DNA from: Pseudomonadota bacterium
GTDB taxonomy: Bacteria > Pseudomonadota > Alphaproteobacteria > Kiloniellales > JACOMY01
Assembly: GCA_029781795.1 (NCBI GenBank)
Contig: JAKOWB010000411.1
Location: 1 to 64,000, forward strand
Direction of reading: 5' to 3'
Length of the DNA: 64,000 nucleotides
Below are positions 41,795-49,729 of this stretch, one piece after another. Numbering within the stretch: the stretch's first letter is position 1; every line of letters starts with the position of its first letter. A model generated the notes under the pieces. That model was not told where the DNA came from. It ran no database searches and worked only from the letters and a program-made list of their open reading frames with translations. The translations under genes were made by a program, and so were the position numbers.

Positions 41795-43230
41795 TGCCCG
41801 CCGCCGCCCGCGCCTTCATCATCCCGCTGATCGTTGCCACCGCGCTGTTCATGGAGAACCTGGACTCCACGGTGATCGCCACGGCGCTGCCCGCCATCTC
41901 CCGGTCGCTGAACGAATCGCCGCTGACCCTGAACATGGCGATCACCTGCTACCTGCTCAGCCTGGCGGTCTTCATCCCGGTCTCCGGCTGGGTCGCCGAC
42001 CGCTTCGGCGCCCGGCGCGTGTTCCAGGGCGCCATCCTGGTCTTCCTGCTGGGCTCGATCGGCTGCGGCCTCAGCCAGAACCTCTGGCAGATGGTGGCGG
42101 CGCGCACGCTGCAGGGCATGGGCGGCGCCATGATGGTGCCGGTCGGCCGCCTGGTGATCCTGCGCACGGTGGAGAAGTCGCAGCTGGTCAAGGCCATGGC
42201 CTACCTGACCGTGCCGGCGCTGCTGGGGCCGGTGCTCGGCCCGCCGGTCGGCGGCTTCATCACCACCTACTTCACCTGGCGCTGGATCTTCTGGATCAAC
42301 GTGCCGATCGGCCTGGTCGGGCTCTACCTGGCGCAGCGCGTGATACCCGACCTGAAGGAGCCGGTGGTGCCGCGCCTCGACGGCCGCGGCTTCCTGCTCT
42401 CCGGCCTTGGCCTCTCCGGCCTGGTCTTCGGCTTCGAGACGCTGGGGCGCGACGTGCTGCCGGACTGGATGACCGGGGCGCTGCTGAGCGGCGGTGCCTT
42501 CCTGGTGCTGCTCTATTGCCTGCACGCGCGGCGCGCCCAGGCGCCGCTGCTCGACCTGACGCTGCTGAAGGTGCCGACCTTCCGCGCCTCGGTCACCGGC
42601 GGCCTCTTGTTCCGCATCGGCATGGGCGCGCTGCCCTTCCTGCTGCCGCTGATGCTGCAGCTCGGCTTCGGCCTGAACCCGCTGCAGTCGGGCCTGCTGA
42701 CTTTCGCCGGCGCGGCGGGCGCCCTGACCATGAAGTTCGTCGCCGGGCCTATCCTGCGGCGCCTCGGCTTCCGGCGTGTGCTGATCGCGAACACCGTGCT
42801 CTGCGCCGGCTTCCTGGCGCTGAACGCGCTCTTCACCCCGGCGACGCCGCACTGGCTGATGCTGGGCTGCTTCCTCGCCGGCGGCTTCTTCCGCTCGCTG
42901 GAGTTCACCGCGGTCAACGCGCTGGGCTATGCCGACATCGCCAAGGAGCGCATGAGCCGCGCCAGCGCCTTCGCCTCCATGGCGCAGCAGCTCTCGCTCT
43001 CGATCGGCGTCGGCCTCGGCGCGCTGGCGCTGCACTTCACCCTGGCCTATGCCGGCACCACGACGCCCGCCGCCGGCGACTTCGCCCCGGCCTTCCTGGT
43101 GGTGGCCTTCGTCACGCTGCTGGCGGTGCCGATTTTCCTCGCCCTGCCCGACCACGCCGGGGCCGAGGTCAGCGGCCGCCGCAAGCCTGCCCCGGCCGCG
43201 CCGGTCAGCGGCGGCGCGGCGGCCGAATAG
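41794..43230 (+). CDS. MFS transporter, DHA2/EmrB-like
   Basis: A 478-residue major facilitator with about 14 hydrophobic helices. Motif A (GWVADRFGARRVFQG) and the DHA2 N-terminal motif ATALFMENLDSTVIATALP are visible, as is the motif C-like stretch VPALLGPVLGPPVGG. These proton-driven pumps export drugs or metabolites. Translationally coupled to the glutamine synthetase-like gene upstream. Confidence 0.88.
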   Translation: MPAAARAFIIPLIVATALFMENLDSTVIATALPAISRSLNESPLTLNMAITCYLLSLAVFIPVSGWVADRFGARRVFQGAILVFLLGSIGCGLSQNLWQMVAARTLQGMGGAMMVPVGRLVILRTVEKSQLVKAMAYLTVPALLGPVLGPPVGGFITTYFTWRWIFWINVPIGLVGLYLAQRVIPDLKEPVVPRLDGRGFLLSGLGLSGLVFGFETLGRDVLPDWMTGALLSGGAFLVLLYCLHARRAQAPLLDLTLLKVPTFRASVTGGLLFRIGMGALPFLLPLMLQLGFGLNPLQSGLLTFAGAAGALTMKFVAGPILRRLGFRRVLIANTVLCAGFLALNALFTPATPHWLMLGCFLAGGFFRSLEFTAVNALGYADIAKERMSRASAFASMAQQLSLSIGVGLGALALHFTLAYAGTTTPAAGDFAPAFLVVAFVTLLAVPIFLALPDHAGAEVSGRRKPAPAAPVSGGAAAE

Positions 43231-43235
43231 CGCCG

Positions 43236-43733
43236 GTGATCGCCTTCCGCGCGCTGCTCGGCCCGGACCTGCCGCTGATCCGGCACTGGCTGGGGCAGCC
43301 GCACGTCACCCGCTGGTGGGGTCCTGCCGATGGCGAACTGGCGAAGATCCGCGCGCACCTCGACAAGCCCGACGGCGTTGAGTGCTTCCTCTTCAGCCTG
43401 GGGGCGCGGCCGGCCGGCTACCTGCAGTGCTACCGCCCCGCCGACTGGCCCGAAGGGCCCTTCGGCCCGCAGCCGCCGGACGTGCGCGGCCTCGACCTCT
43501 TCATCGGCGAGGCGGAGCTGCTGGGCCGGGGCCTCGGCACGCGCGTCATCCGCCAATTCCTCGACGGGCTCTTCGCCGCCGGCGTGCCGCGCGTGCTGAT
43601 CGATCCCGATCCAGCCAACGCGCGGGCCATCCGCAGCTACGAGAAGGCTGGCTTCCGCGCCTTCGGGCGGGTCGAGGTCCATGCCCTGGGCCCCGCCCTG
43701 CTCATGGCCTGCGACCGGCCGTCCTCAGGCTAG
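43236..43733 (+). CDS. GNAT acetyltransferase, AAC(6')-like
   Basis: A 165-residue GNAT domain. IRHWLGQPHVTRWWG is the N-terminal motif shared with AAC(6')/RimJ-type enzymes, GLDLFIGEAELLGRGLGTRVIRQFL is the acetyl-CoA motif A region (seen in two parts), and DPANARAIRSYEKAGF is motif B. The GTG start follows the MFS stop by five bases. The protein is annotated in families that modify aminoglycosides, but many relatives do not. The stop overlaps that of the convergent GST gene. Confidence 0.82.
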   Translation: MIAFRALLGPDLPLIRHWLGQPHVTRWWGPADGELAKIRAHLDKPDGVECFLFSLGARPAGYLQCYRPADWPEGPFGPQPPDVRGLDLFIGEAELLGRGLGTRVIRQFLDGLFAAGVPRVLIDPDPANARAIRSYEKAGFRAFGRVEVHALGPALLMACDRPSSG

Positions 43734-44335
43734 AGCCTCTGCGACTTCTGCCAGGCCGGGCGGGCCTGGGCGGCGGCGAGCCAGGCCAGGATTTTCGGCC
43801 AGGCCTGCAGGCGGTCCTTGGCCACCAGCAGCCAGCCCAGCACCGTGGCGAGGTTCAGGTCCGCGACGGTGAAGCGCCCGCCGACCAGGTGGCCGTGGGC
43901 GGCTAGGTGCCCCTCCAGCGCGTCCAGCGGCCGCTGCAGGCGCTTGAAGGCGGCCTCGACCTTGGCCGGGTCGCGCTGCTCGGCGGGATAGAGCAGGACG
44001 TTCATCAGCACCTCGATGGCCGGCGGCTCGAACTCCGTCGCGGCAGCGAAGCTCCAGGCCGTCATCAGGCCGTCCTCGGCCAGGTCCTTCGGCGCCAGCG
44101 GGCCGCCATGCTTCTTCGCCAGGTAGAGGTTGATCGCCAGCGATTCGAAGAGGCCGAGGCCCTCGTCCTCGATCGCCGGGATGTGGGCGAAGGGATTGAG
44201 GCGCTTGAGCTCCGCGCTGCCGCCCGTGTCCTTCTGCGCGATCAGCACCCGCTCGTAGGGGATGCCCAGTTCCTCGGCCAGCCAGAGGGTGCGGTTGGCG
44301 CGCGAGCGGGTGATGCCATAGATCGTCAGCGTCAT
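43730..44335 (-). CDS. Glutathione S-transferase
   Basis: A 201-residue GST with an N-terminal thioredoxin-like domain: LTIYGITRSRANRTLW, cis-Pro in FAHIPAIED, and the glutathione-binding Glu-Ser in LFESLAINLYLAKKHG. The helical C-terminal domain includes GHLVGGRFTVADLNLATVL. Convergent with the GNAT gene. Confidence 0.9.
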   Translation of the reverse strand: MTLTIYGITRSRANRTLWLAEELGIPYERVLIAQKDTGGSAELKRLNPFAHIPAIEDEGLGLFESLAINLYLAKKHGGPLAPKDLAEDGLMTAWSFAAATEFEPPAIEVLMNVLLYPAEQRDPAKVEAAFKRLQRPLDALEGHLAAHGHLVGGRFTVADLNLATVLGWLLVAKDRLQAWPKILAWLAAAQARPAWQKSQRL

Positions 44336-44471
44336 GTCTGTGAGCTCCGTCACGGAAGGGCAGCGGATGCTACGCAGCGCCACGATTCCGTCAAACCCGT
44401 GGCCTTCGCTTTGCACCCCGGCCCGGGTCCCGCCGCGTTGATGCCGGGGGACCCGGCTGCGTATCATGGCA

Positions 44472-44514
44472 GGCGAAGGTCCCCCATCCCAACCGGGGCC
44501 TGATGGCCTTCGCC
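44472..44514 (+). promoter_or_regulatory. Inverted repeat before the srf-like block
   Basis: GGCGAAGG (44472-44479) and CCTTCGCC (44507-44514) form an 8-bp inverted repeat with a C/G-rich interior, 37 bases before the first gene of the block. It could be an operator or a leader hairpin; I see no clear -35/-10 pair. Confidence 0.3.
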
Positions 44515-44551
44515 GTGGAATCATGGGGTTAGGCCAGGGAAGGCGAGCGGC

Positions 44552-45712
44552 ATGAGCCAGACGAACCCGACACCCGAGGGCGCGCCGCCGGCGGAGCGGC
44601 AGCGCCGCTTTCCGCTGGGCGTGGCCATTGCCTGCGTCGTCGCCGGCATCACCCTGCTGGTGCTGCTGCTGCCCGAGGTGCTGCTCTATCCCAAGGAGCC
44701 GCCGAAGCCGGAGCCGCCGAACTACGCGCAGGAACTCGAGACGCTGAAGGCGCACAACGACGCGCTGCAGGACGAGGTGCAGCGCATGGAGGCGCTGCTC
44801 GGCGCCGGCATCTGCCGCGCCGAGGACGGCACGCTCACCAATCCGACGACGCCGAACGGCCAGACGCCCGGCACGGTGCCGCAGCCCGGCACCACGACGC
44901 CGGGCGCGACGCCGACGCCGGCGCCCACCCCCGGCAGCCAGGGCAGCGTCCCGGAGATCCTGACGCCGGACGAGGCCGCCGTGCCCGGCGGTGCCGGCGG
45001 CACGACCCTGGCGCTGCCCGAGCTGCTGGACCAGTCGGTCGCGCTGGTCATCGCGCTCTATCCGGGCGGCCAGGGCTACGGCACCGGCAGCGGCTTCGCT
45101 GTCGCCCCCGGCCAGGTGGTGACCAACCGCCACGTGGTCGAGGGGGCCAGCGAGCTCTGGGTGGTGAACCCCGCCCTCGGCGGCGCGCAACCGGCCAAGG
45201 TGGTGGCCATCACGCCCACCAGCGAGCTGGGCCAGCAGGACTATGCCCTGCTGTCGGTGGCCGGCGCCGAGAAGCTGCCGGCGCTGACGCTGGCCGACCA
45301 GGGCGCCGGGCCCGAGCGCCTGACCAGCGTCGTGGCCGCCGGCTTTCCCGGCATGCTGCTCAGCACCGACGCCGACTATCAGCGGCTGATCGAGGGCGAC
45401 GGCACGGCCGTGCCCAGCCTGGTGCTGACCCAGGGCATCGTCACGGTGGTGCAGGCCGGCGGCGCCGTGCCGCTGGTGATCCACTCGGCCCAGGTCTCGC
45501 CCGGCAACTCCGGCGGGCCGCTGGTCGACCTCTGCGGCCGCGTCGTCGGCGTGAACACCTTCGTGCAGGGCGACCAGACCGCGGCGCACATCAACTACGC
45601 CCTCTCCAGCGGCGACCTGCTGGGCTTCCTCAAGGCCAACGGCGTGCAGCCCCAGGCCAGCGGCGGGGCCTGCAACCCCGCCGCCATGACCGCCACGGCG
45701 AAGCAGGAGTAG
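44552..45712 (+). CDS. Membrane-anchored trypsin-like serine protease
   Basis: A 386-residue protein: short cytoplasmic basic N-terminus, one membrane helix (about 22-45), coiled coil (YAQELETLKAHNDALQDEVQRMEAL) ending in a Cys, Thr/Pro/Gly-rich linker, then a trypsin/DegP-like domain. Triad: H194 (NRHVVEGA), D230 (QQDYALL), S320 (SPGNSGGP). No PDZ domain. The protease faces the periplasm. First gene of the 14-gene srf-like block; a TTG-started gene follows after 4 bases. Confidence 0.85.
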   Translation: MSQTNPTPEGAPPAERQRRFPLGVAIACVVAGITLLVLLLPEVLLYPKEPPKPEPPNYAQELETLKAHNDALQDEVQRMEALLGAGICRAEDGTLTNPTTPNGQTPGTVPQPGTTTPGATPTPAPTPGSQGSVPEILTPDEAAVPGGAGGTTLALPELLDQSVALVIALYPGGQGYGTGSGFAVAPGQVVTNRHVVEGASELWVVNPALGGAQPAKVVAITPTSELGQQDYALLSVAGAEKLPALTLADQGAGPERLTSVVAAGFPGMLLSTDADYQRLIEGDGTAVPSLVLTQGIVTVVQAGGAVPLVIHSAQVSPGNSGGPLVDLCGRVVGVNTFVQGDQTAAHINYALSSGDLLGFLKANGVQPQASGGACNPAAMTATAKQE

Positions 45713-45716
45713 GCCC

Positions 45717-46655
45717 TTGGCCGAGAAGCGCCTCGTCGCCTCCACGCCGCAGGGCGCGCTGCGCCTGCTGGGCAGCGGCGGCACCTTCGCGGTGCGCAAC
45801 TTCCAGCAGATCCGCCAGTACCTGAAGGCCAGCCTGGGCGAGGAGACCGCGCGCCTGCTGGCCGAGCCGGCCTTCGACAACGCCAACGCACGCATCGACT
45901 GGTACGCGACGAGCGAGGCCGCGCCGACGCCGCTCTCGACCCTCGACCCGGCGGCGCAGGAAGCCCTGCGCGCCAAGCTGCAGGAGCGGCGCCAGCGCAT
46001 CCAGGGCCTGGCCGAGGCGCTGTCGAAGCGCGAGCAGCAGTCGGCCCTGCTGCTGGGCGAGCTGCTGCGCCAGGCGCTCTCGGTGCCGAACGAGGAGGCG
46101 CTGCTGGCCGCCGACGGCGAGCCGCTGCTGATCAACTGGGGCAGCGCCGCCGACCAGCCGCGCGATTCCTCCAGCGGCACGGTGCTGGCCGGGACGATGC
46201 GCGGCGCGCCACAGAAGCCGGCGCCGGTCCCAGCCCCGGTCGCCGCCACGCCGGTCGCCGCCGTTGCGACAGTTCCGCCGCGGCGCGGCGCCGGCTACTG
46301 GCTCTGGGCGCTGCCGCTCTGGCTGCTCTTTGCCATCATCATGTCGGTGATCTACTACGAGCTGCTGGAGGCCTGCGGCGCTTCGGGCCCTGGGCCGGAG
46401 GACAACGACAACCCCTTCATCACCTTCTGCCCTGGCGAGGCCGTGGCCGACACCGGCCCGCCGCCCGCGCTGGTCCAGGAGCGCGAGCGCGCCGCGACCC
46501 TGAAGGAACGGCTGCGCCAGCTTGAGATCCAGGCGGTCGAGGCGCGGCGCGAATGCAGCCGTCCGCAGCCCGGCGGCAAGCCGGCGACGCCGACGCCTGG
46601 CCCCGGTCCCACGCCCTCGCCCACCCCGACGCCGGCCCCTGCGCCACAGCAGTAG
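45717..46655 (+). CDS. Single-pass membrane protein with coiled coil (srf-like block)
   Basis: A 312-residue protein. The N-terminal about 195 residues are predicted cytoplasmic (a globular head, then the charged helix LQERRQRIQGLAEALSKREQQ). One membrane helix at about 195-220 (YWLWALPLWLLFAIIMSVIYY) is followed by Cys-containing ACGASG and FITFCPGEA, a coiled coil (RERAATLKERLRQLEIQAVEARREC) and a Pro/Thr tail. The TM-FCP-coil part matches those of the two integrin-like VWA proteins at 61.5-63.7 kb. TTG start with AGGAG seven bases upstream. No known family recognised. Confidence 0.7.
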   Translation: MAEKRLVASTPQGALRLLGSGGTFAVRNFQQIRQYLKASLGEETARLLAEPAFDNANARIDWYATSEAAPTPLSTLDPAAQEALRAKLQERRQRIQGLAEALSKREQQSALLLGELLRQALSVPNEEALLAADGEPLLINWGSAADQPRDSSSGTVLAGTMRGAPQKPAPVPAPVAATPVAAVATVPPRRGAGYWLWALPLWLLFAIIMSVIYYELLEACGASGPGPEDNDNPFITFCPGEAVADTGPPPALVQERERAATLKERLRQLEIQAVEARRECSRPQPGGKPATPTPGPGPTPSPTPTPAPAPQQ

Positions 46656-46724
46656 GTCACCCTTCCCGCCGGGCCGAACCTGCTATGGTTGGCCCGGAGC
46701 CTCACCAGGAGTTGCCCTTCGCCC

Positions 46725-49721
46725 ATGGCGCATGAGCTGCCGACCTACGCCTCGCCGACCGTGATCGTGCCGCAGAGCGGGATCCAGTTCCTGGACTTCG
46801 CCTTCGACCTGGCGCGCCACGCCCGGCTTTCGGCCGCCTTCTGGGAGGAGCCGCGCCCCGACAAGCTGGGGCCCGACGGCCAGCCGCTGGTGCTGCTGCG
46901 CAAGCTGAACCAGGACGCCGAGGGCAACCTGGTCTTCTGGGACGACGAGACGAAACAGCTCCGCACCGCGCCCGAGGACACCAGCTACAAGATCTCCGCC
47001 GCCAAGGCGCTGGAGGCCTTCGCCGGCCAGTGGCTGCCCTTCCCGCTGCTGCACCTGGCCGAGCGCGGGCCGGACGGGCGCGATTCCTTCCGCCAGGGGC
47101 CGACCACCTGGGCGCGCCTCCTGGTGCAGCCGGTGACCCCGGCGCGCGCCGGCGATCCGACGCACCGCGTCGTGGTGGCGCTGGAGACCAAGCTGCAGGG
47201 CGCCATCGGGCCGGAGGAGATGGCCGCCGGCCGCCCCTATCACCTGCCGAGCGAGGAGGACGCGGCGACCGGCGCCACCTTCCGCTTCGCCGACGACCAC
47301 GCCGAGAACGCCTGGTTCCTCAACCTGCCCTGGGTCGCCGAGTGGCTGGCCGAGGCCTTCAAGGACCACAAGCAGGCGCTGAAGCCCGGCCGCCCGGTCG
47401 GCCCCGACGACTTCCCCTATGTCTGCGAGCACTGGGCGCGCTACGCCACGCTGATCGACCTCCTGAAGGAAGCGATCAGCGTTCCCGATCTCAAGCTGGC
47501 CGATACCAACTCGGCCTCGACCCTGAAGCCGATCGACGTCGACCTGGTGCTCGACGTCGGCAACAGCCGCACCTGCGGCCTGCTGTTCGAATCGCTGGGC
47601 GAGTCCTTCTCGATGCGCAACGCCTATGTCCTGGCGCTGCGCGACCTCTCGCGGCCCTGGCTCTGGACCGAGGACCCCTTCGAGAGCCGGATCGAGTTCG
47701 CCCGCCCCTTCTTCGGGCGCGACCACATCCGCACCGGCCGCCCCGACCTCTTCCACTGGCCGAGCCTGGTGCGCGTCGGGCCGGAGGCGGCGCGCCTGGC
47801 CAGCGAGATCCAGGGCACCGAGGGCGCCACCGGCCTCTCCAGCCCCAAGCGCTACCTCTGGGACACGCGGCGCGCCCGCCAGCCCTGGCGCCTCAATACC
47901 GCCGAGGCGCCCTTCTGGGAGAAGGAAGCCGAGATCGGCGGCGCGGTGACCGCGCTGGTGACCGAGGAGGGCGAGGTGATCTCGGCCCTGCCGGCCAGGC
48001 CCGGCGAGCTGCCGCCGGTCTCCGCCGTGCTGCCGCTGTTCAGCCGCTCGGCGCTCTATTCCTTCATGCTGGCCGAGATCCTCTTGCAGGCGCTGATGAT
48101 GATCAACGCGCCGGGCACAAGGGCGCGGCGCCAGCACGCCGACGTGCCGCGCCGCCTGCGCCGCCTGATCCTGACCCTGCCGCCGGCCACGCCGCTGGCC
48201 GAGCAGCGCATCCTGAAGCAGCGCGTCGAGGGCGCCATCCAGCTCATCTGGGAGCTGCTGGGCTGGGACCTCTCGGGCTCGGCGCTGCACGAGCGTCCGC
48301 AGGTCAAGGTCGACTGGGACGAGGCGAGCTGCACCCAGCTCGTCTACCTCTACACCGAGATCACGCAGAAGCTGCAGACCACGGCGCGCGACTTCTTCCA
48401 GGTCATGGGCAAGGCGCGGCCCGACGCCGGCGTCGGCCGCAAGGAGGAGCCGACGCTGCGCGTCGCCTCGATCGACATCGGCGGCGGCACCACCGACCTC
48501 ATGATCATCACCTACGGCCTGGAGGGCGACCGGGCCATGGTGCCGCTGCAGAACTTCCGCGAGGGCTTCCGCGTCGCCGGCGACGACGTGCTGGAGGCGG
48601 TGGTGGAGCACCACGTGCTGCCGGCCATCGGCCGGGCGCTGAAGGCAGCCGGCCTCGACGACGCCGACGAGTTCCTGGCCCGCCTCTTCGCCGCCGATCG
48701 CGCCGGCCAGGCGGAGCAGACGCGCCTCGCCCGCGCCGTCTTCGTCGCCCAGGTGCTGGCGCCGGTCGGGCTGGCGCTGCTCGGCGAGTACGAGCGCCTG
48801 GGACCGAACGGCGGGCCGCCGGTGGCCAAGACGCTGGCCGACTGCTTCGCCGGCCGCACACCGCCGACGGCGGAGGCCCGCGCCTATCTGGAGGCCGAGG
48901 CGGCGCTGCGCGTCAGCGGCGACTTCAGCCTGGACGCGGTCGAGTTCGTCATGGTGCCCGAGGAGATCGCCAAGACCGTCGAGGCGGTGATGGAGGCCGT
49001 GCTGAGCGACCTCTGCGAGGTGGTCTATGCCTACAACTGCGACCTGGTGCTGCTGTCGGGCCGCCCCTCGCGCCTGCCGGCGCTGACCGAGTTCGTCAAG
49101 GCACGCATGCCGGTGCCGCCGGACCGCGTGATCCCGATGCACAGCTACCGCGCCGGCGAGTGGTATCCCTTCGGCGACAGCAAGCTGCGCGTCGCCGATC
49201 CCAAGACCACCGCCGCCGTAGGCGCAATGCTCTGCGCCGTGGCCGAGGGCCAGCTCGAGGCCTTCTCGCTGCGCACCGACCGGCTGCGCATGCGCTCCAC
49301 CGCGCGCTACATCGGCGAGATGGAGATCAACGGCCAGGTGCGGAAGGAGCTTTTCGCCAACATCGACCTGGACCAGCCGGGCACGCAGCAGAAGCCCTGC
49401 GAGGTGGAGCTTTTCGCGCCGATCTTCCTCGGCTTCCGGCAGCTTCCCATCGCGCGCTGGACGGCGACGCCGCTCTACTACCTCGAGTTCCGCAACCCGG
49501 AGGAGGCGAGCCGCCTGCCGCGGCCGCTGAAGGTCACGCTGGAGCGGCGCGACGCCCGGCGCGAGGAGGACCGCGAGGCCAGCCTGGAGGATTTCCGCGT
49601 GGTCGAGGTGGTGGACGCCGAGGGCGGCCCGCGCCGTAACACGGTGGTCAACCTGCGCCTGCAAACCTTGAAGTCGGAGGCCGGCTACTGGCTGGACACC
49701 GGCGTGCTGGCGGTGAGCTAG
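46725..49721 (+). CDS. srfB: SrfB-like Hsp70/actin-fold ATPase
   Basis: A 998-residue protein of the SrfB family (named for the Salmonella SsrB-regulated srfABC genes, function unknown). It carries actin/Hsp70 nucleotide-site motifs: phosphate-1 LVLDVGNSRTCGLL (D277), phosphate-2 SIDIGGGTTDLM (D584) and an adenosine-type motif LLSGRPSRLPAL. No signal peptide, so cytoplasmic. It follows the membrane protein by 69 bases and precedes SrfC-like by 8. The start ATG at 46725 has AGGAG about 11 bases upstream. Confidence 0.85.
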   Translation: MAHELPTYASPTVIVPQSGIQFLDFAFDLARHARLSAAFWEEPRPDKLGPDGQPLVLLRKLNQDAEGNLVFWDDETKQLRTAPEDTSYKISAAKALEAFAGQWLPFPLLHLAERGPDGRDSFRQGPTTWARLLVQPVTPARAGDPTHRVVVALETKLQGAIGPEEMAAGRPYHLPSEEDAATGATFRFADDHAENAWFLNLPWVAEWLAEAFKDHKQALKPGRPVGPDDFPYVCEHWARYATLIDLLKEAISVPDLKLADTNSASTLKPIDVDLVLDVGNSRTCGLLFESLGESFSMRNAYVLALRDLSRPWLWTEDPFESRIEFARPFFGRDHIRTGRPDLFHWPSLVRVGPEAARLASEIQGTEGATGLSSPKRYLWDTRRARQPWRLNTAEAPFWEKEAEIGGAVTALVTEEGEVISALPARPGELPPVSAVLPLFSRSALYSFMLAEILLQALMMINAPGTRARRQHADVPRRLRRLILTLPPATPLAEQRILKQRVEGAIQLIWELLGWDLSGSALHERPQVKVDWDEASCTQLVYLYTEITQKLQTTARDFFQVMGKARPDAGVGRKEEPTLRVASIDIGGGTTDLMIITYGLEGDRAMVPLQNFREGFRVAGDDVLEAVVEHHVLPAIGRALKAAGLDDADEFLARLFAADRAGQAEQTRLARAVFVAQVLAPVGLALLGEYERLGPNGGPPVAKTLADCFAGRTPPTAEARAYLEAEAALRVSGDFSLDAVEFVMVPEEIAKTVEAVMEAVLSDLCEVVYAYNCDLVLLSGRPSRLPALTEFVKARMPVPPDRVIPMHSYRAGEWYPFGDSKLRVADPKTTAAVGAMLCAVAEGQLEAFSLRTDRLRMRSTARYIGEMEINGQVRKELFANIDLDQPGTQQKPCEVELFAPIFLGFRQLPIARWTATPLYYLEFRNPEEASRLPRPLKVTLERRDARREEDREASLEDFRVVEVVDAEGGPRRNTVVNLRLQTLKSEAGYWLDTGVLAVS

Positions 49722-49729
49722 GAAGCGAC

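Noticed and set aside
46683-49664. A 993-codon open frame antisense to srfB, and similar long antisense frames over atpD, priA, rhlE and rtcB
   Set aside because: High GC leaves the opposite frames free of stops. These translations are compositionally odd and have no recognisable domains, whereas the sense frames carry clear families.
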